A stretch of 64,000 nucleotides of DNA from Pseudoduganella namucuonensis. Its GTDB lineage: Bacteria > Pseudomonadota > Gammaproteobacteria > Burkholderiales > Burkholderiaceae_D. The notes under the pieces are model-generated. The model had not been told where the DNA came from and did no database searches. It saw only the letters and a program-made list of their open reading frames with translations. The translations under genes and the position numbers were made by a program. The number at the start of each line of letters is the position of its first letter. Position 1 is the first letter of the stretch. This document shows, one piece after another, positions 29,191 to 36,526 of the stretch. The DNA is taken from contig NZ_FPBO01000002.1 in the NCBI RefSeq assembly GCF_900116645.1, forward strand, positions 248,001 through 312,000, given 5' to 3'.

Positions 29191-29205
29191 CTTATCAATG
29201 ATAAG
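29191..29205. promoter_or_regulatory. Operator-like palindrome 1 (CTTATCA-A-TGATAAG)
   Basis: Perfect 7-1-7 inverted repeat 27 bases upstream of the enoyl-CoA hydratase ATG. The same core recurs at 29397-29411 inside a longer palindrome. Half-site size and symmetry fit a TetR-family dimer; its position close to a TAAACT -10-like box on the minus strand suggests direct repression of the catabolic operon. Confidence 0.65.
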
Positions 29206-29392
29206 TTTAGCGCGGCAGTTGAATTCTTTTATCCAGCACGACACCACTGGGTTTGCTTTCCGCGGGAAATCCGGCATCGGCTCACTCCCGGGCGGACACT
29301 GATTCGGCCAAGCCGGGCGATCGACGCCACACGGTGGGCAGGGCCGCATATCCACGCATCCGGTTGAGGGATGCCGCCCCTTGAGCCACGCG

Positions 29393-29415
29393 ACATCTTA
29401 TCAATGATAAGATGT
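29393..29415. promoter_or_regulatory. Operator-like palindrome 2, 11-1-11
   Basis: Perfect inverted repeat with arms ACATCTTATCA and TGATAAGATGT around one central A. The inner 15 bases are identical to the palindrome at 29191-29205; the two centres are 206 bases apart. A pair of identical sites at this distance could be bridged by one repressor, or could serve the two divergent transcription units separately. Confidence 0.65.
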
Positions 29416-29562
29416 ACTGAAAAAAAACGAGCCGGTAGAGGAAAGATATGTCATGGGGAGAAGGATGTCAAGCGGTAATTTCACGGGCTCGCCCGCGCCG
29501 GATCGCCGCCGCCGGGGCTCGCGACGCCGCCACCGATGGTCCCGTCCGGATTCATCCCCGGT

Positions 29563-29603
29563 GATGAATTTATTCATCTTAGCAGCGCTAATATTGCTAC
29601 AAT
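29563..29603 (+). promoter_or_regulatory. Putative promoter and operator of the first tetR gene
   Basis: A perfect 7-2-7 inverted repeat (GATGAAT-TT-ATTCATC, 29563-29578) is followed by an extended -10 box TGCTACAAT (29595-29603). A repressor bound to the repeat would cover the -35 region. Transcription would start near 29610, about 100 bases before the tetR ATG. The rest of the 545-base divergent gap (29165-29709) holds the two palindromes listed separately and no convincing gene. Confidence 0.45.
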
Positions 29604-29709
29604 CACTTCGCAGCGGCGGCTTGCGAGCCCTCGTGGCCTGTCAAGGCCGCGTAACGAACCAGGGCCACCTCGCGCGCCAGAATGGAACACACGCTTATAC
29701 ACTCTCATC

Positions 29710-30498
29710 ATGCAAAAAATATCCCTTTCGACCCCATCCGAGGAGTCCGACGCAGCGGCCGAAATTGCTTCCGGCGCCGCGAAAAAACCGGCGCGCGCAT
29801 CCAGGGCGGCCTCCCCCTCGTATCACCATGGCGACCTCCGCAACGCCCTGATCGTCGCAGGACGCCGTCTGCTGAACGAGATAGGCGCCAACGAATTGAG
29901 CCTCAGGCACGTGGCCCGCTCGGTGGGCGTCTCCATTGCCGCGCCCTCCCACCACTTCGAGGGCAAAGATGGATTGCTGGCCGCAATCGCCTCGGACGGC
30001 TTCCACGAACTCGCCGCGCTGCGCCGCGGCATCGTCGCGTCGACAACCGATCCGCTGCGAAGGCTCTACCGGATTATGGAGTGTTATGTCAGCTTTGCCG
30101 AGCGTGAAAAAGGGCTCTTCTACTTGATGGTCGGCCCTCGAATGTGGGACAAGAAGAAGCCCCCCAGGGAGCTGAACGCATTGGCGACATCTTCGTTTAA
30201 CCTGTTCGCGTCCGCCGTCTGCGAGTACGCCAGCGCCAAAGGATGGACCGACAAGGATTTTGAACTGTTGGTACACGCCGCCTGGTCGGTTGAACATGGG
30301 GTGGCGATGCTGATCCTTACAAACCAGGTTCCCGGCCCCGGTCGCAAGATGAAAGCCGAGCACATGGTCCAATTTTCGCTCTCGATGTTGTTGAACGGCA
30401 TCGCAGCTGGCCCCGAGAATTTCGCCCAAATAGAAAGTCAAGTCGCTCCCGGGAGCGCTGCGCCCGATTCCGCCCGCGGCGGCAGGAAAAAGCGGTGA
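29710..30498 (+). CDS. TetR-family regulator with WHG-type C-terminal domain
   Basis: 262 residues from ATG 29710. A ~35-residue polar leader precedes the DNA-binding domain (YHHGDLRNALIVAGRRLLNEIGANELSLRHVARSVGVSIAAPSHHF, about 38-83). The ligand domain ends with WSVEHGVAML, the WHG motif. No strong ribosome-binding site precedes this ATG; the frame is open upstream to 29536, but that stretch lies over the promoter-like region, so the shorter form is preferred. Divergent from the enoyl-CoA hydratase operon, it is the best candidate for the protein that binds the palindromes in between. Confidence 0.85.
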   Translation: MQKISLSTPSEESDAAAEIASGAAKKPARASRAASPSYHHGDLRNALIVAGRRLLNEIGANELSLRHVARSVGVSIAAPSHHFEGKDGLLAAIASDGFHELAALRRGIVASTTDPLRRLYRIMECYVSFAEREKGLFYLMVGPRMWDKKKPPRELNALATSSFNLFASAVCEYASAKGWTDKDFELLVHAAWSVEHGVAMLILTNQVPGPGRKMKAEHMVQFSLSMLLNGIAAGPENFAQIESQVAPGSAAPDSARGGRKKR

Positions 30499-30565
30499 TG
30501 ATCCGGCCAGATGACGAACTGCTTGCTCGTTGGGCGAACCGAAGACAAGAGGTGAGCTGTTGAAC

Positions 30566-31183
30566 ATGAATAGAGCGGCCATTTCCCCCAGCCCGGCCCG
30601 TGGCCCGGTCGACCATGAGGTGCGGGATCAGATCGTCGCGGCGGCGACCGAGCATTTCCGCTTGTACGGCTACGAGAAGACGACCGTTTCCGACCTTGCC
30701 AAGGCCATTGGCTTTTCCAAGGCCTATATCTACAAGTTCTTCGATTCCAAGCAGGCCATCGGCGAAGTGATTTGCGCAAAATGCCTGCACGAAATCGAAA
30801 CGGATGTCAGAACGGCCATCGATGCGGTCGACCGTCCGCCCGAGAAGCTGCGGCGGATGTTCAAGGCGATCGTCGAGTCGAGCCTTCGCCTGTTCGTTGA
30901 AAATCGCAAGCTCCATGACATTGCGGTCTCGGCCGCCGCCGAGCGCTGGGAGGCGGTGCGCGCCTTCGACGGGCGCATCCAGGCGATATTGCGGGACACC
31001 CTGCGCCAAGGGCGCGAAACGGAGGAGTTCGAGCGCAAGACGCCGCTCGACGAGACGGCGACGGCGGTTTTCCTGGTGATGCGCCCTTACTTCAATCCGG
31101 CGCTATTGCAGTACAACTATGAGTACGCCGAGGAGGCACGGCCCCATCTCTCCAACCTGGTGCTGCGGAGCTTGTCGCCGTGA
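30566..31183 (+). CDS. TetR-family regulator, second copy in tandem
   Basis: 205 residues. HTH region about 20-65: DQIVAAATEHFRLYGYEKTTVSDLAKAIGFSKAYIYKFFDSK. The C-terminal half resembles the AefR-like TetR_C group. AGGTGAG lies ten bases before ATG 30566. It follows the first tetR by 67 bases on the same strand, but the two share little sequence outside the HTH. Its 3' end overlaps that of the convergent GMC oxidoreductase gene by 92 bases. May regulate the GMC/rubredoxin module. Confidence 0.88.
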   Translation: MNRAAISPSPARGPVDHEVRDQIVAAATEHFRLYGYEKTTVSDLAKAIGFSKAYIYKFFDSKQAIGEVICAKCLHEIETDVRTAIDAVDRPPEKLRRMFKAIVESSLRLFVENRKLHDIAVSAAAERWEAVRAFDGRIQAILRDTLRQGRETEEFERKTPLDETATAVFLVMRPYFNPALLQYNYEYAEEARPHLSNLVLRSLSP

Positions 31184-32798
31184 TCGCGGGTGAGCCGCCT
31201 GCGGCGCCCCACGCCGCCGGGATCTGCGCCATCGCGTGTTCGGCGAGTGCCGTGATCGTCAGCGACGGATTCACGCCGGGATTCGCCGGCATCGCGGACC
31301 CATCGCACACCAGCAAGTTGCGGTAACCGAACACGCGCAGTTGGCGGTCAACCACGCCGCTGGCTGGATCTTCACCAATGACGGCACCGCCGATCAAGTG
31401 GGCCGTGGTCGGAATGTTGCCCAGTGCCTCGAGCGTATTGCTTTGAGCGATGCCGCCGGTGTGCCCGGCCAGCCACTTGGCCGCCCGGTTGCCGGCTTCG
31501 ATGTACGTCGGGTTCGGCTTGTCGCGATTCTGGGTGGAGGCCAGGCGGTAGCCGCCGCCAAACCAGCGCTTGCTGGCACGCAGCGCGATGGCGTTGTCGA
31601 GCGCCTGCATCACCAGCAGCATGACCATGCGCCGGCTCCAGCCCACCGGCGACAGCGTCTTCAGCCACTGCACCGGGTGCGCTGCGATGCTGCCCAGCCA
31701 CTTCAGCGGCCGCGTGATGCTGTTGCCCTTGCCGACCAGCACCGTATAAAGCATGCCAACGAAGTCGGCGTTGCGGCCATAGTTGATGAACTCGATATGC
31801 GTGTCATGGTTGACGTGCACGCTGCAGCTGATGGCCACATCGTTCCAGGTGTTGCGGTCCTCGGGCAGGAGCACGGTCAGGATCGATTCGCTGTTGGTGC
31901 GCACCAGCTCGCCGAGACGGTCGCTGATGCGGGGCAACGAGCCGCCGTGCTTGCAGTTGGCCAGCAATTCGTTGGTGCCGAGCGCCCCGCCGGCGAACAC
32001 CACGCCGCGCGCGGTGTGGGTCTGGCGATCGCGCGCGAACCACGCGCCGGGGCGCTGCGTGGTCACACGGTAGCCTTCGCTGCCGTCGGCGGCGCCGAGC
32101 GGGGTCACGTCCACGACCTCGCGTTCCGCCAGGATTTGCACGCCGCGCTTCTCGGCGAACCACAGGTAGTTCTTCACCAGCGTGTTCTTGGCGCCGACGC
32201 GGCAGCCCACCATGCAGGCGCCGCAGCGCGTGCATCCGGTGCGGTCGGGGCCTTCGCCGCCGAAGTAGGGATCGCTGACGGTCTTGCCCGGCTCGCCGAA
32301 GTACACCGCGCAGGGTGTGCGGGTGAAGGTGTCCTCGGTGCCGAAGTGTTTGGCCATCTCGCGGATCAGTTGCTGGCTGACCGAATCGAAGGGCACGGGC
32401 GTCACGCCGAGCATGCGCTCGGCCGTGTCGTAGTGCGGCTGCAGCAGCTTGCTCCAACTGCCGAGCGTGCGCCACTGCGCATTCTCGAAGAATTCAGGCT
32501 TGGCGCGGTACAGCGTGTTGGAGTACACGATGCTGCCGCCACCGACGCCGGCCCCGCTGACGGCCAAGGCGTGTCGAAACAGCGCCATGCGAAAGATGCC
32601 CTTCAGGCCCAGCGCCGGTGCCCACACGAACTTGCCCAACTGCCAGGCCGACTTGGGGAAGTCTTCGTCGCGATACCGCCGGCCGCGCTCGAGCACGCCG
32701 ACGCGATAGCCCTTGTCCGCAAGGCGCAGCGCCGAGACGCTGCCGCCAAAACCGGAGCCTATGACAAGCCAGTCGAAATCAAAATTGGCCGATTTCAT
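31092..32798 (-). CDS. GMC-type FAD oxidoreductase, ChoD/cholesterol-oxidase-like
   Basis: 568 residues from ATG 32798, which has GGAG six bases upstream; another ATG lies four codons earlier. FAD motif GSGFGG at 14-19 and GAGVGGGSIVYSNTLYR near 83. A Cys cluster C189-C192-C195-C199 (GCTRCGACMVGCRVGAKN) is as in mycobacterial ChoD-like proteins. C-terminal GMC block VCDGSAMPANPGVNPSLTITALAEHAM is complete. About 35 further residues, encoded opposite the tetR gene, look unrelated to the family. Probably oxidises an alcohol, possibly a sterol or other bulky/long-chain one. 62 bases separate it from the rubredoxin-reductase gene upstream. Confidence 0.88.
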   Translation of the reverse strand: MKSANFDFDWLVIGSGFGGSVSALRLADKGYRVGVLERGRRYRDEDFPKSAWQLGKFVWAPALGLKGIFRMALFRHALAVSGAGVGGGSIVYSNTLYRAKPEFFENAQWRTLGSWSKLLQPHYDTAERMLGVTPVPFDSVSQQLIREMAKHFGTEDTFTRTPCAVYFGEPGKTVSDPYFGGEGPDRTGCTRCGACMVGCRVGAKNTLVKNYLWFAEKRGVQILAEREVVDVTPLGAADGSEGYRVTTQRPGAWFARDRQTHTARGVVFAGGALGTNELLANCKHGGSLPRISDRLGELVRTNSESILTVLLPEDRNTWNDVAISCSVHVNHDTHIEFINYGRNADFVGMLYTVLVGKGNSITRPLKWLGSIAAHPVQWLKTLSPVGWSRRMVMLLVMQALDNAIALRASKRWFGGGYRLASTQNRDKPNPTYIEAGNRAAKWLAGHTGGIAQSNTLEALGNIPTTAHLIGGAVIGEDPASGVVDRQLRVFGYRNLLVCDGSAMPANPGVNPSLTITALAEHAMAQIPAAWGAAGGSPAITATSSAAPGWRDGAVPPRRTHSCTAIAPD

Positions 32799-32860
32799 TG
32801 ATGTCTCCATTTTTTGTAATTAATTCCGGCGGCGCCGGGCGCCGCTTGTTGAAGTTGCGC

Positions 32861-34027
32861 TCAAGTGGCGACGCGACCGGCCATCCGCTGGCGCTTCGAC
32901 ACCGAATTTTCCTGTAAGGCGAAACCCAGCGCGCGGTCCGGTGAGGCACCGTCCGAAAACAGGGCTTCCAGACCATCCTCCGTTTCGAGGACTTGCCACG
33001 CCCCCTCGGCACCGGAAGGCGGCGGACATACGACCGTCGGACAGGCCGGCGTCTTCACCGTGACAGGCATGGCGGGATACTTGACCACGGTGGGCGTGCC
33101 AGTCAGCGTCGCCGCCAACGCGCGGCATTGGAACATGATCGGCATAACGAAAGGCAGCACGGAGCGGCCCACTTCGGCGCAGTCGCCCATGGCGAACACC
33201 CGCGGGTCGCTGGTCATCAGTTTTCCGTCGGTGACGATTCCGCGATGAACCTCGAGACCCGCCTGCGCCGCGAGCCCTATCCGCGGCTTCAACCCGATGG
33301 CGGACATGATGAGATCGCACCGCATCGACGAGCCATCCGAAAACCCCACCGCCAATCCGGCGGCCGAGCGGTTCACCGACACGGCCGCCGCCTTGAACCG
33401 GAACGCGGCGCCGGCGTGTTCCAGCCTGGTTTGCAAGCGCCGGCTGGCTTGTGGCGGCATCAGACGCTCCAGCACCCGATCCGCCACATCCACGACGGTC
33501 GGATGGAAGCCGCGGGCCAGCAGATCGTTGGCGAATTCGCATCCGATCAAGCCGGCACCCAAAATAAGCACATCCCGCGAGGTGCCGCGAGCGTCAAGCT
33601 CCGCCAGTGATTTCTCGAACAGGGAAAAGTCGTCCAGGTCGTTCACGGACAGGACGCTGTCCCCGCCATTCCCCTCCAGTACCGGGCGCGTGGGATCCGC
33701 GCCCATCGCCAGCACCAGCGTGCCGTAGGACTGCTTCATGCCACCCTCGAGGTGGAGGCAACGTGCTTGCAAGTCGATTTCCACTACCTCGGTATGCGTG
33801 AGAATCCGCGCACGGAGTTCCTCCTCCATCGCCGCCGACGACTTCAGGACGAGAGCGGCGGCGGATTTCTTCGCGCGGAGCGCGTTGGACAGCATGGGCT
33901 TTGAATAGAAATCGCCGGCGTCCCTGCTGATCATCACGATGGGAATAGTGGCGTCGAGCTTGCGCAACTCTTTGGCGAGGCTGTATCCGGCCAGTCCGGT
34001 GCCGATAATGACAATAGGTGAAACCAT
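32861..34027 (-). CDS. Rubredoxin-NAD(P)+ reductase (AlkT-like)
   Basis: 388 residues. FAD motif GTGLAG at 9-14, NAD(P) motif GAGLIG at 157-162, second FAD motif VFAMGDCAEV in the C-terminal third. Size and the conserved N-terminus (VIIGTGLAGYSLAKELRKLD) match rubredoxin reductases. GGGAG precedes ATG 34027. Should pass electrons from NAD(P)H to the rubredoxin encoded 93 bases upstream (34121-34285), which then feeds a membrane di-iron oxygenase such as that at 35396-36346. Confidence 0.9.
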   Translation of the reverse strand: MVSPIVIIGTGLAGYSLAKELRKLDATIPIVMISRDAGDFYSKPMLSNALRAKKSAAALVLKSSAAMEEELRARILTHTEVVEIDLQARCLHLEGGMKQSYGTLVLAMGADPTRPVLEGNGGDSVLSVNDLDDFSLFEKSLAELDARGTSRDVLILGAGLIGCEFANDLLARGFHPTVVDVADRVLERLMPPQASRRLQTRLEHAGAAFRFKAAAVSVNRSAAGLAVGFSDGSSMRCDLIMSAIGLKPRIGLAAQAGLEVHRGIVTDGKLMTSDPRVFAMGDCAEVGRSVLPFVMPIMFQCRALAATLTGTPTVVKYPAMPVTVKTPACPTVVCPPPSGAEGAWQVLETEDGLEALFSDGASPDRALGFALQENSVSKRQRMAGRVAT

Positions 34028-34120
34028 AGTGCAACTCCCAAGTGCGACGGAACCTGATGTGCCAGGCGCTCGTTGATGCCCGCCCCCCTCCGTGGCAGAG
34101 GAACGGGGCATGGCCGTGTT

Positions 34121-34285
34121 TTAGTTTTCAATAAGGCGATAGTCGGACTTGAGTGCGCCGCATTCAAGGCATTGCCAATCGTCGGGAATATCTTCGAAGC
34201 GTGTGCCGGGAGCGATGCCGGAGTCCGGATCCCCCTTGGCTTCGTCATATACATGGGCACAGTAGGTGCAGCGGAACTTTCTCAT
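34121..34285 (-). CDS. Rubredoxin
   Basis: 54 residues, too short to be caught by most gene finders at default length cut-offs. Reads [16 protein letters not shown], then [19 protein letters not shown], then [12 protein letters not shown]; the four iron ligands are CxxC near residue 6 and CxxCG near residue 39. Spacing is as in AlkG-type rubredoxins. GGAG sits nine bases before the ATG. One-electron carrier between the reductase (32861-34027) and a non-haem di-iron oxygenase. Its promoter and ribosome-binding site are nearly identical to those before the desaturase gene. Confidence 0.95.
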   Translation of the reverse strand: MRKFRCTYCAHVYDEAKGDPDSGIAPGTRFEDIPDDWQCLECGALKSDYRLIEN

Positions 34286-34334
34286 GGTGTCTCCAGATGG
34301 TTTCTTGTTGGTGAAGGATTCGGTCTGCGGCCAG
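34282..34334. repeat. Promoter-region repeat, copy A (before rubredoxin)
   Basis: About 53 bases starting TCATGGTGTCTCCAGATGGT, matching 36386-36438 with the first 20 bases identical and roughly 80-85% identity overall. The repeat includes the rubredoxin start codon and ribosome-binding site. It runs almost directly into the araC relic at 34340. Confidence 0.8.
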
Positions 34335-34339
34335 GATCG

Positions 34340-34389
34340 GCGAGCAAGCGAATTTCACGGGCGGTTTCCGACGCATGCGGGGCCGCCCC
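34340..34389 (+). pseudogene. Relic of an araC 3' end
   Basis: About 50 bases matching the HTH-coding end of the araC gene at 37491-37540 with roughly 80% identity, including runs CAAGCGAATTTCACG and TTTCCGACGCATGC. In frame it still reads [14 protein letters not shown], against DQANFTRSFRRMQG in the intact gene. No start, no N-terminal domain and no second half remain. With the promoter repeat 6 bases upstream it represents a duplicate araC locus that has lost ~1 kb internally. Confidence 0.75.
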
Positions 34390-34416
34390 TTTCACGCGCT
34401 GGCAAGCCGCTCCAAA

Positions 34417-35280
34417 TCACGACAGGATAATTCTCGCGACTTCTTTCGGATTCTCGACCGCCGAGAAATGACCCGTGTCCCGGAGCGTGAACATGCGGGC
34501 GTTTTTCAGCGCGTCCTTTGTGCGATTCCGCTCCGGGACGCGCGACCAGTCCTTCTCGCCATAGATGAGGGTTACAGGCGCTTCCACACCGAAATACCTC
34601 TCACGCGCCTTGCTCCAAGAGCGCCACACGGCCAGCACCCTTCGCTCGACGTAGTGGAAGTTGGGACGACTGCCAGTCTTGAAAAATATGGCAAGCAGGT
34701 CAGCGGGCAATTTACGTGGATCCGCATAACCGCCCCCCATGATCTTTCGGACAATCCAGGGAGTGGCGATAGCGGCGGCAATCGGTCCGAAGACGGGGAC
34801 TTGCAAACTGCCGATGATCATGTTCGCGAACCAGTTGCCGCGGCGGAGACCATCGCCGTATCGCGTCTCGTAGTCGTAAGTATTGAGCGCGTAGACCGCT
34901 TTGATGCGGTCGGGAACATCGGCAGCCGTCGTCAGCGAGATCACGGCGCCGATCGATTCACCCACCATGGTCACTGCGCGCAGATCCAGGGCCTTGATGA
35001 AGGTGATGATATTTTTTCGCATGTACGGCTCGTCGTACGGCTCCGAGGTGTCGATGGAAGACAGGCCATGCCCGGGCAGATCCACGGCGTAAACCGTGAA
35101 CTTCTTCGCGAGTAGCGGCACCAGGTCGCGGAAATACTCAATCTGCGTACGGATCGTGTGGAGGAGAATGAGCGGCGGGCCATCGCCCGACCGCTCATAG
35201 CGGAGGGAGACCGAGTCGGAAACCTTCAGGAACGTCGGTTCGGCGGAATGATTCCTGCCGTTTTGCTTTGAATTGATCAT
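34417..35280 (-). CDS. Alpha/beta hydrolase
   Basis: 287 residues. Nucleophile elbow GESIG with Ser109, oxyanion region LLHTIRTQ, acid residue in IYGEKDWSRVP, and His in DTGHFSAVENP give a full triad. The cap region (about 150-220) is hydrophobic, suiting an ester or lactone of a lipophilic alcohol. Lies 115 bases downstream of the desaturase gene on the same strand. ATG 35280 chosen; an upstream in-frame codon lacks a ribosome-binding site. Inference: hydrolyses an ester or lactone made or met in the oxygenase route. Confidence 0.88.
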   Translation of the reverse strand: MINSKQNGRNHSAEPTFLKVSDSVSLRYERSGDGPPLILLHTIRTQIEYFRDLVPLLAKKFTVYAVDLPGHGLSSIDTSEPYDEPYMRKNIITFIKALDLRAVTMVGESIGAVISLTTAADVPDRIKAVYALNTYDYETRYGDGLRRGNWFANMIIGSLQVPVFGPIAAAIATPWIVRKIMGGGYADPRKLPADLLAIFFKTGSRPNFHYVERRVLAVWRSWSKARERYFGVEAPVTLIYGEKDWSRVPERNRTKDALKNARMFTLRDTGHFSAVENPKEVARIILS

Positions 35281-35395
35281 TGTGGTTCTCTGTGATTGGT
35301 TGAGTCTCTCGGGGGTGGACAGACCACGCGCCACGTGACGAAAACGAGCCTCGATCGCGGCGAGCCGCCCGGCACTCCCGAATATTGCCGCTTGC

Positions 35396-36346
35396 TCAGC
35401 GGACGCCCGCGGCGGTCGTACCGCCGCGGTGCAATGTGGGAATCAGATCGAAGTTGTACTGAATGCGCAGGTCGCGCTCGCGCAGTTCCGGCTCCATGAG
35501 TTTCCAGACCTTGGCGTGGTTGTAAGACGGGGTGGTGGGCCAGAGATGGTGGATCAGATGATAGTTGTGCCACTGCATCAGGAAGTTCAGAATCCCCTCG
35601 CTGCCGAGGCGCATGGTGGTGCCCGCGGTCAGGTTGTCCGCGGTCGATCCGGCGCTCGTGATATGCCCGACTTTGCCGTTTTCATCTCCGTCCAGATGAG
35701 GCAACCACAGGAATACGAACGCAATCAGCCCGGACACGATGCGTGTAGGTATGAACCACAGCATCAGCACATGCCAACCATATCCCTGGTCGACCAGCCA
35801 GCCTGCGACCAAAGCGGTGGCGATCATATTGGGCAGCGCTTGAAGCATGACTTTTCGGCTGCGCGGGTCATTGTTGGTCAGGTTGTACCACGCGTAGCTA
35901 AAGTCAAAAGTCATCCAACGCAGCGGCAGCGTCCACCCACTGCCGTGGATATAGTTGTCCGGATCCTTGGCATCGTTGGTGAAACGGTGATGCATCATGT
36001 GCGAATAACGGCACAACTCCAAGGTGGTATGCGGCCCCACCACGAGAAGGTCGATGCGCCCGATCCAATCATTCAACCTCACATTGGATGACGCGGAACG
36101 ATGCATCGAGTCATGCATCACATGGAACATGGGAAACATCGTCGCCACATTCAAAAGCATTCCCGCCCACAGTGGGATATGGCCCCGCACGACCGCCACG
36201 TCGACGGATATCACGCCAACCACGATGTAAACCAACACCATTACAGTAGGCCACGCCACTTTCGGCGGGTTCGTCAGGCGGTACAGCTCGGCCTTCTTTT
36301 CAGGCGGGACCCTGACGGGATTGTTGGAAGAAGAGTTAGAGGACAT
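35396..36346 (-). CDS. Membrane di-iron fatty-acid desaturase/hydroxylase family protein
   Basis: 316 residues. Three histidine boxes: HVMHDSMH (75-82), HMMHH (116-120) and HNYHLIHH (260-267), the ligands of the membrane di-iron centre. Hydrophobic helices at about 32-52, 58-75, 168-186 and 192-215 place the boxes on the cytoplasmic face. The family inserts oxygen or double bonds in lipids, carotenoids or alkanes. With rubredoxin and its reductase next door, this is most likely their electron acceptor. GGAGG lies 9 bases before ATG 36346, inside a short upstream frame (36336-36389) that overlaps this start. Substrate unknown. Confidence 0.9.
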   Translation of the reverse strand: MSSNSSSNNPVRVPPEKKAELYRLTNPPKVAWPTVMVLVYIVVGVISVDVAVVRGHIPLWAGMLLNVATMFPMFHVMHDSMHRSASSNVRLNDWIGRIDLLVVGPHTTLELCRYSHMMHHRFTNDAKDPDNYIHGSGWTLPLRWMTFDFSYAWYNLTNNDPRSRKVMLQALPNMIATALVAGWLVDQGYGWHVLMLWFIPTRIVSGLIAFVFLWLPHLDGDENGKVGHITSAGSTADNLTAGTTMRLGSEGILNFLMQWHNYHLIHHLWPTTPSYNHAKVWKLMEPELRERDLRIQYNFDLIPTLHRGGTTAAGVR

Positions 36347-36389
36347 GGCTGCGTTCCTCCAAGGATTTGAATTTTTGTCGATGGTTCAT
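36336..36389 (-). CDS. 17-residue leader frame overlapping the desaturase start
   Basis: ATG 36389 with GGAG nine bases before it, reading MNHRQKFKSLEERSHVL and stopping (TAA) 11 bases inside the desaturase gene. Its start codon and ribosome-binding site are the exact counterpart of those of rubredoxin in the duplicated promoter region. May couple translation of the desaturase, or simply be what is left of a gene once placed there. Confidence 0.45.
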   Translation of the reverse strand: MNHRQKFKSLEERSHVL

Positions 36390-36438
36390 GGTGTCTCCAG
36401 ATGGTCTCTTGCTAGTCACGGATTCGGCCTGCGGTCCG
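36386..36438. repeat. Promoter-region repeat, copy B (before desaturase/araC)
   Basis: Partner of the repeat at 34282-34334, including GGATTCGG and CTGCGG blocks besides the identical first 20 bases. Here it lies in the 180-base gap between the desaturase gene and the divergent araC gene, so it probably holds control sites for both. Confidence 0.8.
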
Positions 36439-36526
36439 TGACAGATTATCGAGTCCAGGGGCGCCCTCAACAATGCTTGATAGTGCCAGATATTTGTCTT
36501 AAGATGACACCACCCCTCTCGAATCC

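Noticed and set aside
29453..29851. 132-codon plus-strand frame in the tetR upstream region
   Set aside because: Arg/Pro-rich, overlaps the tetR start in another frame and shows no family motif; the region is better explained as promoter DNA.
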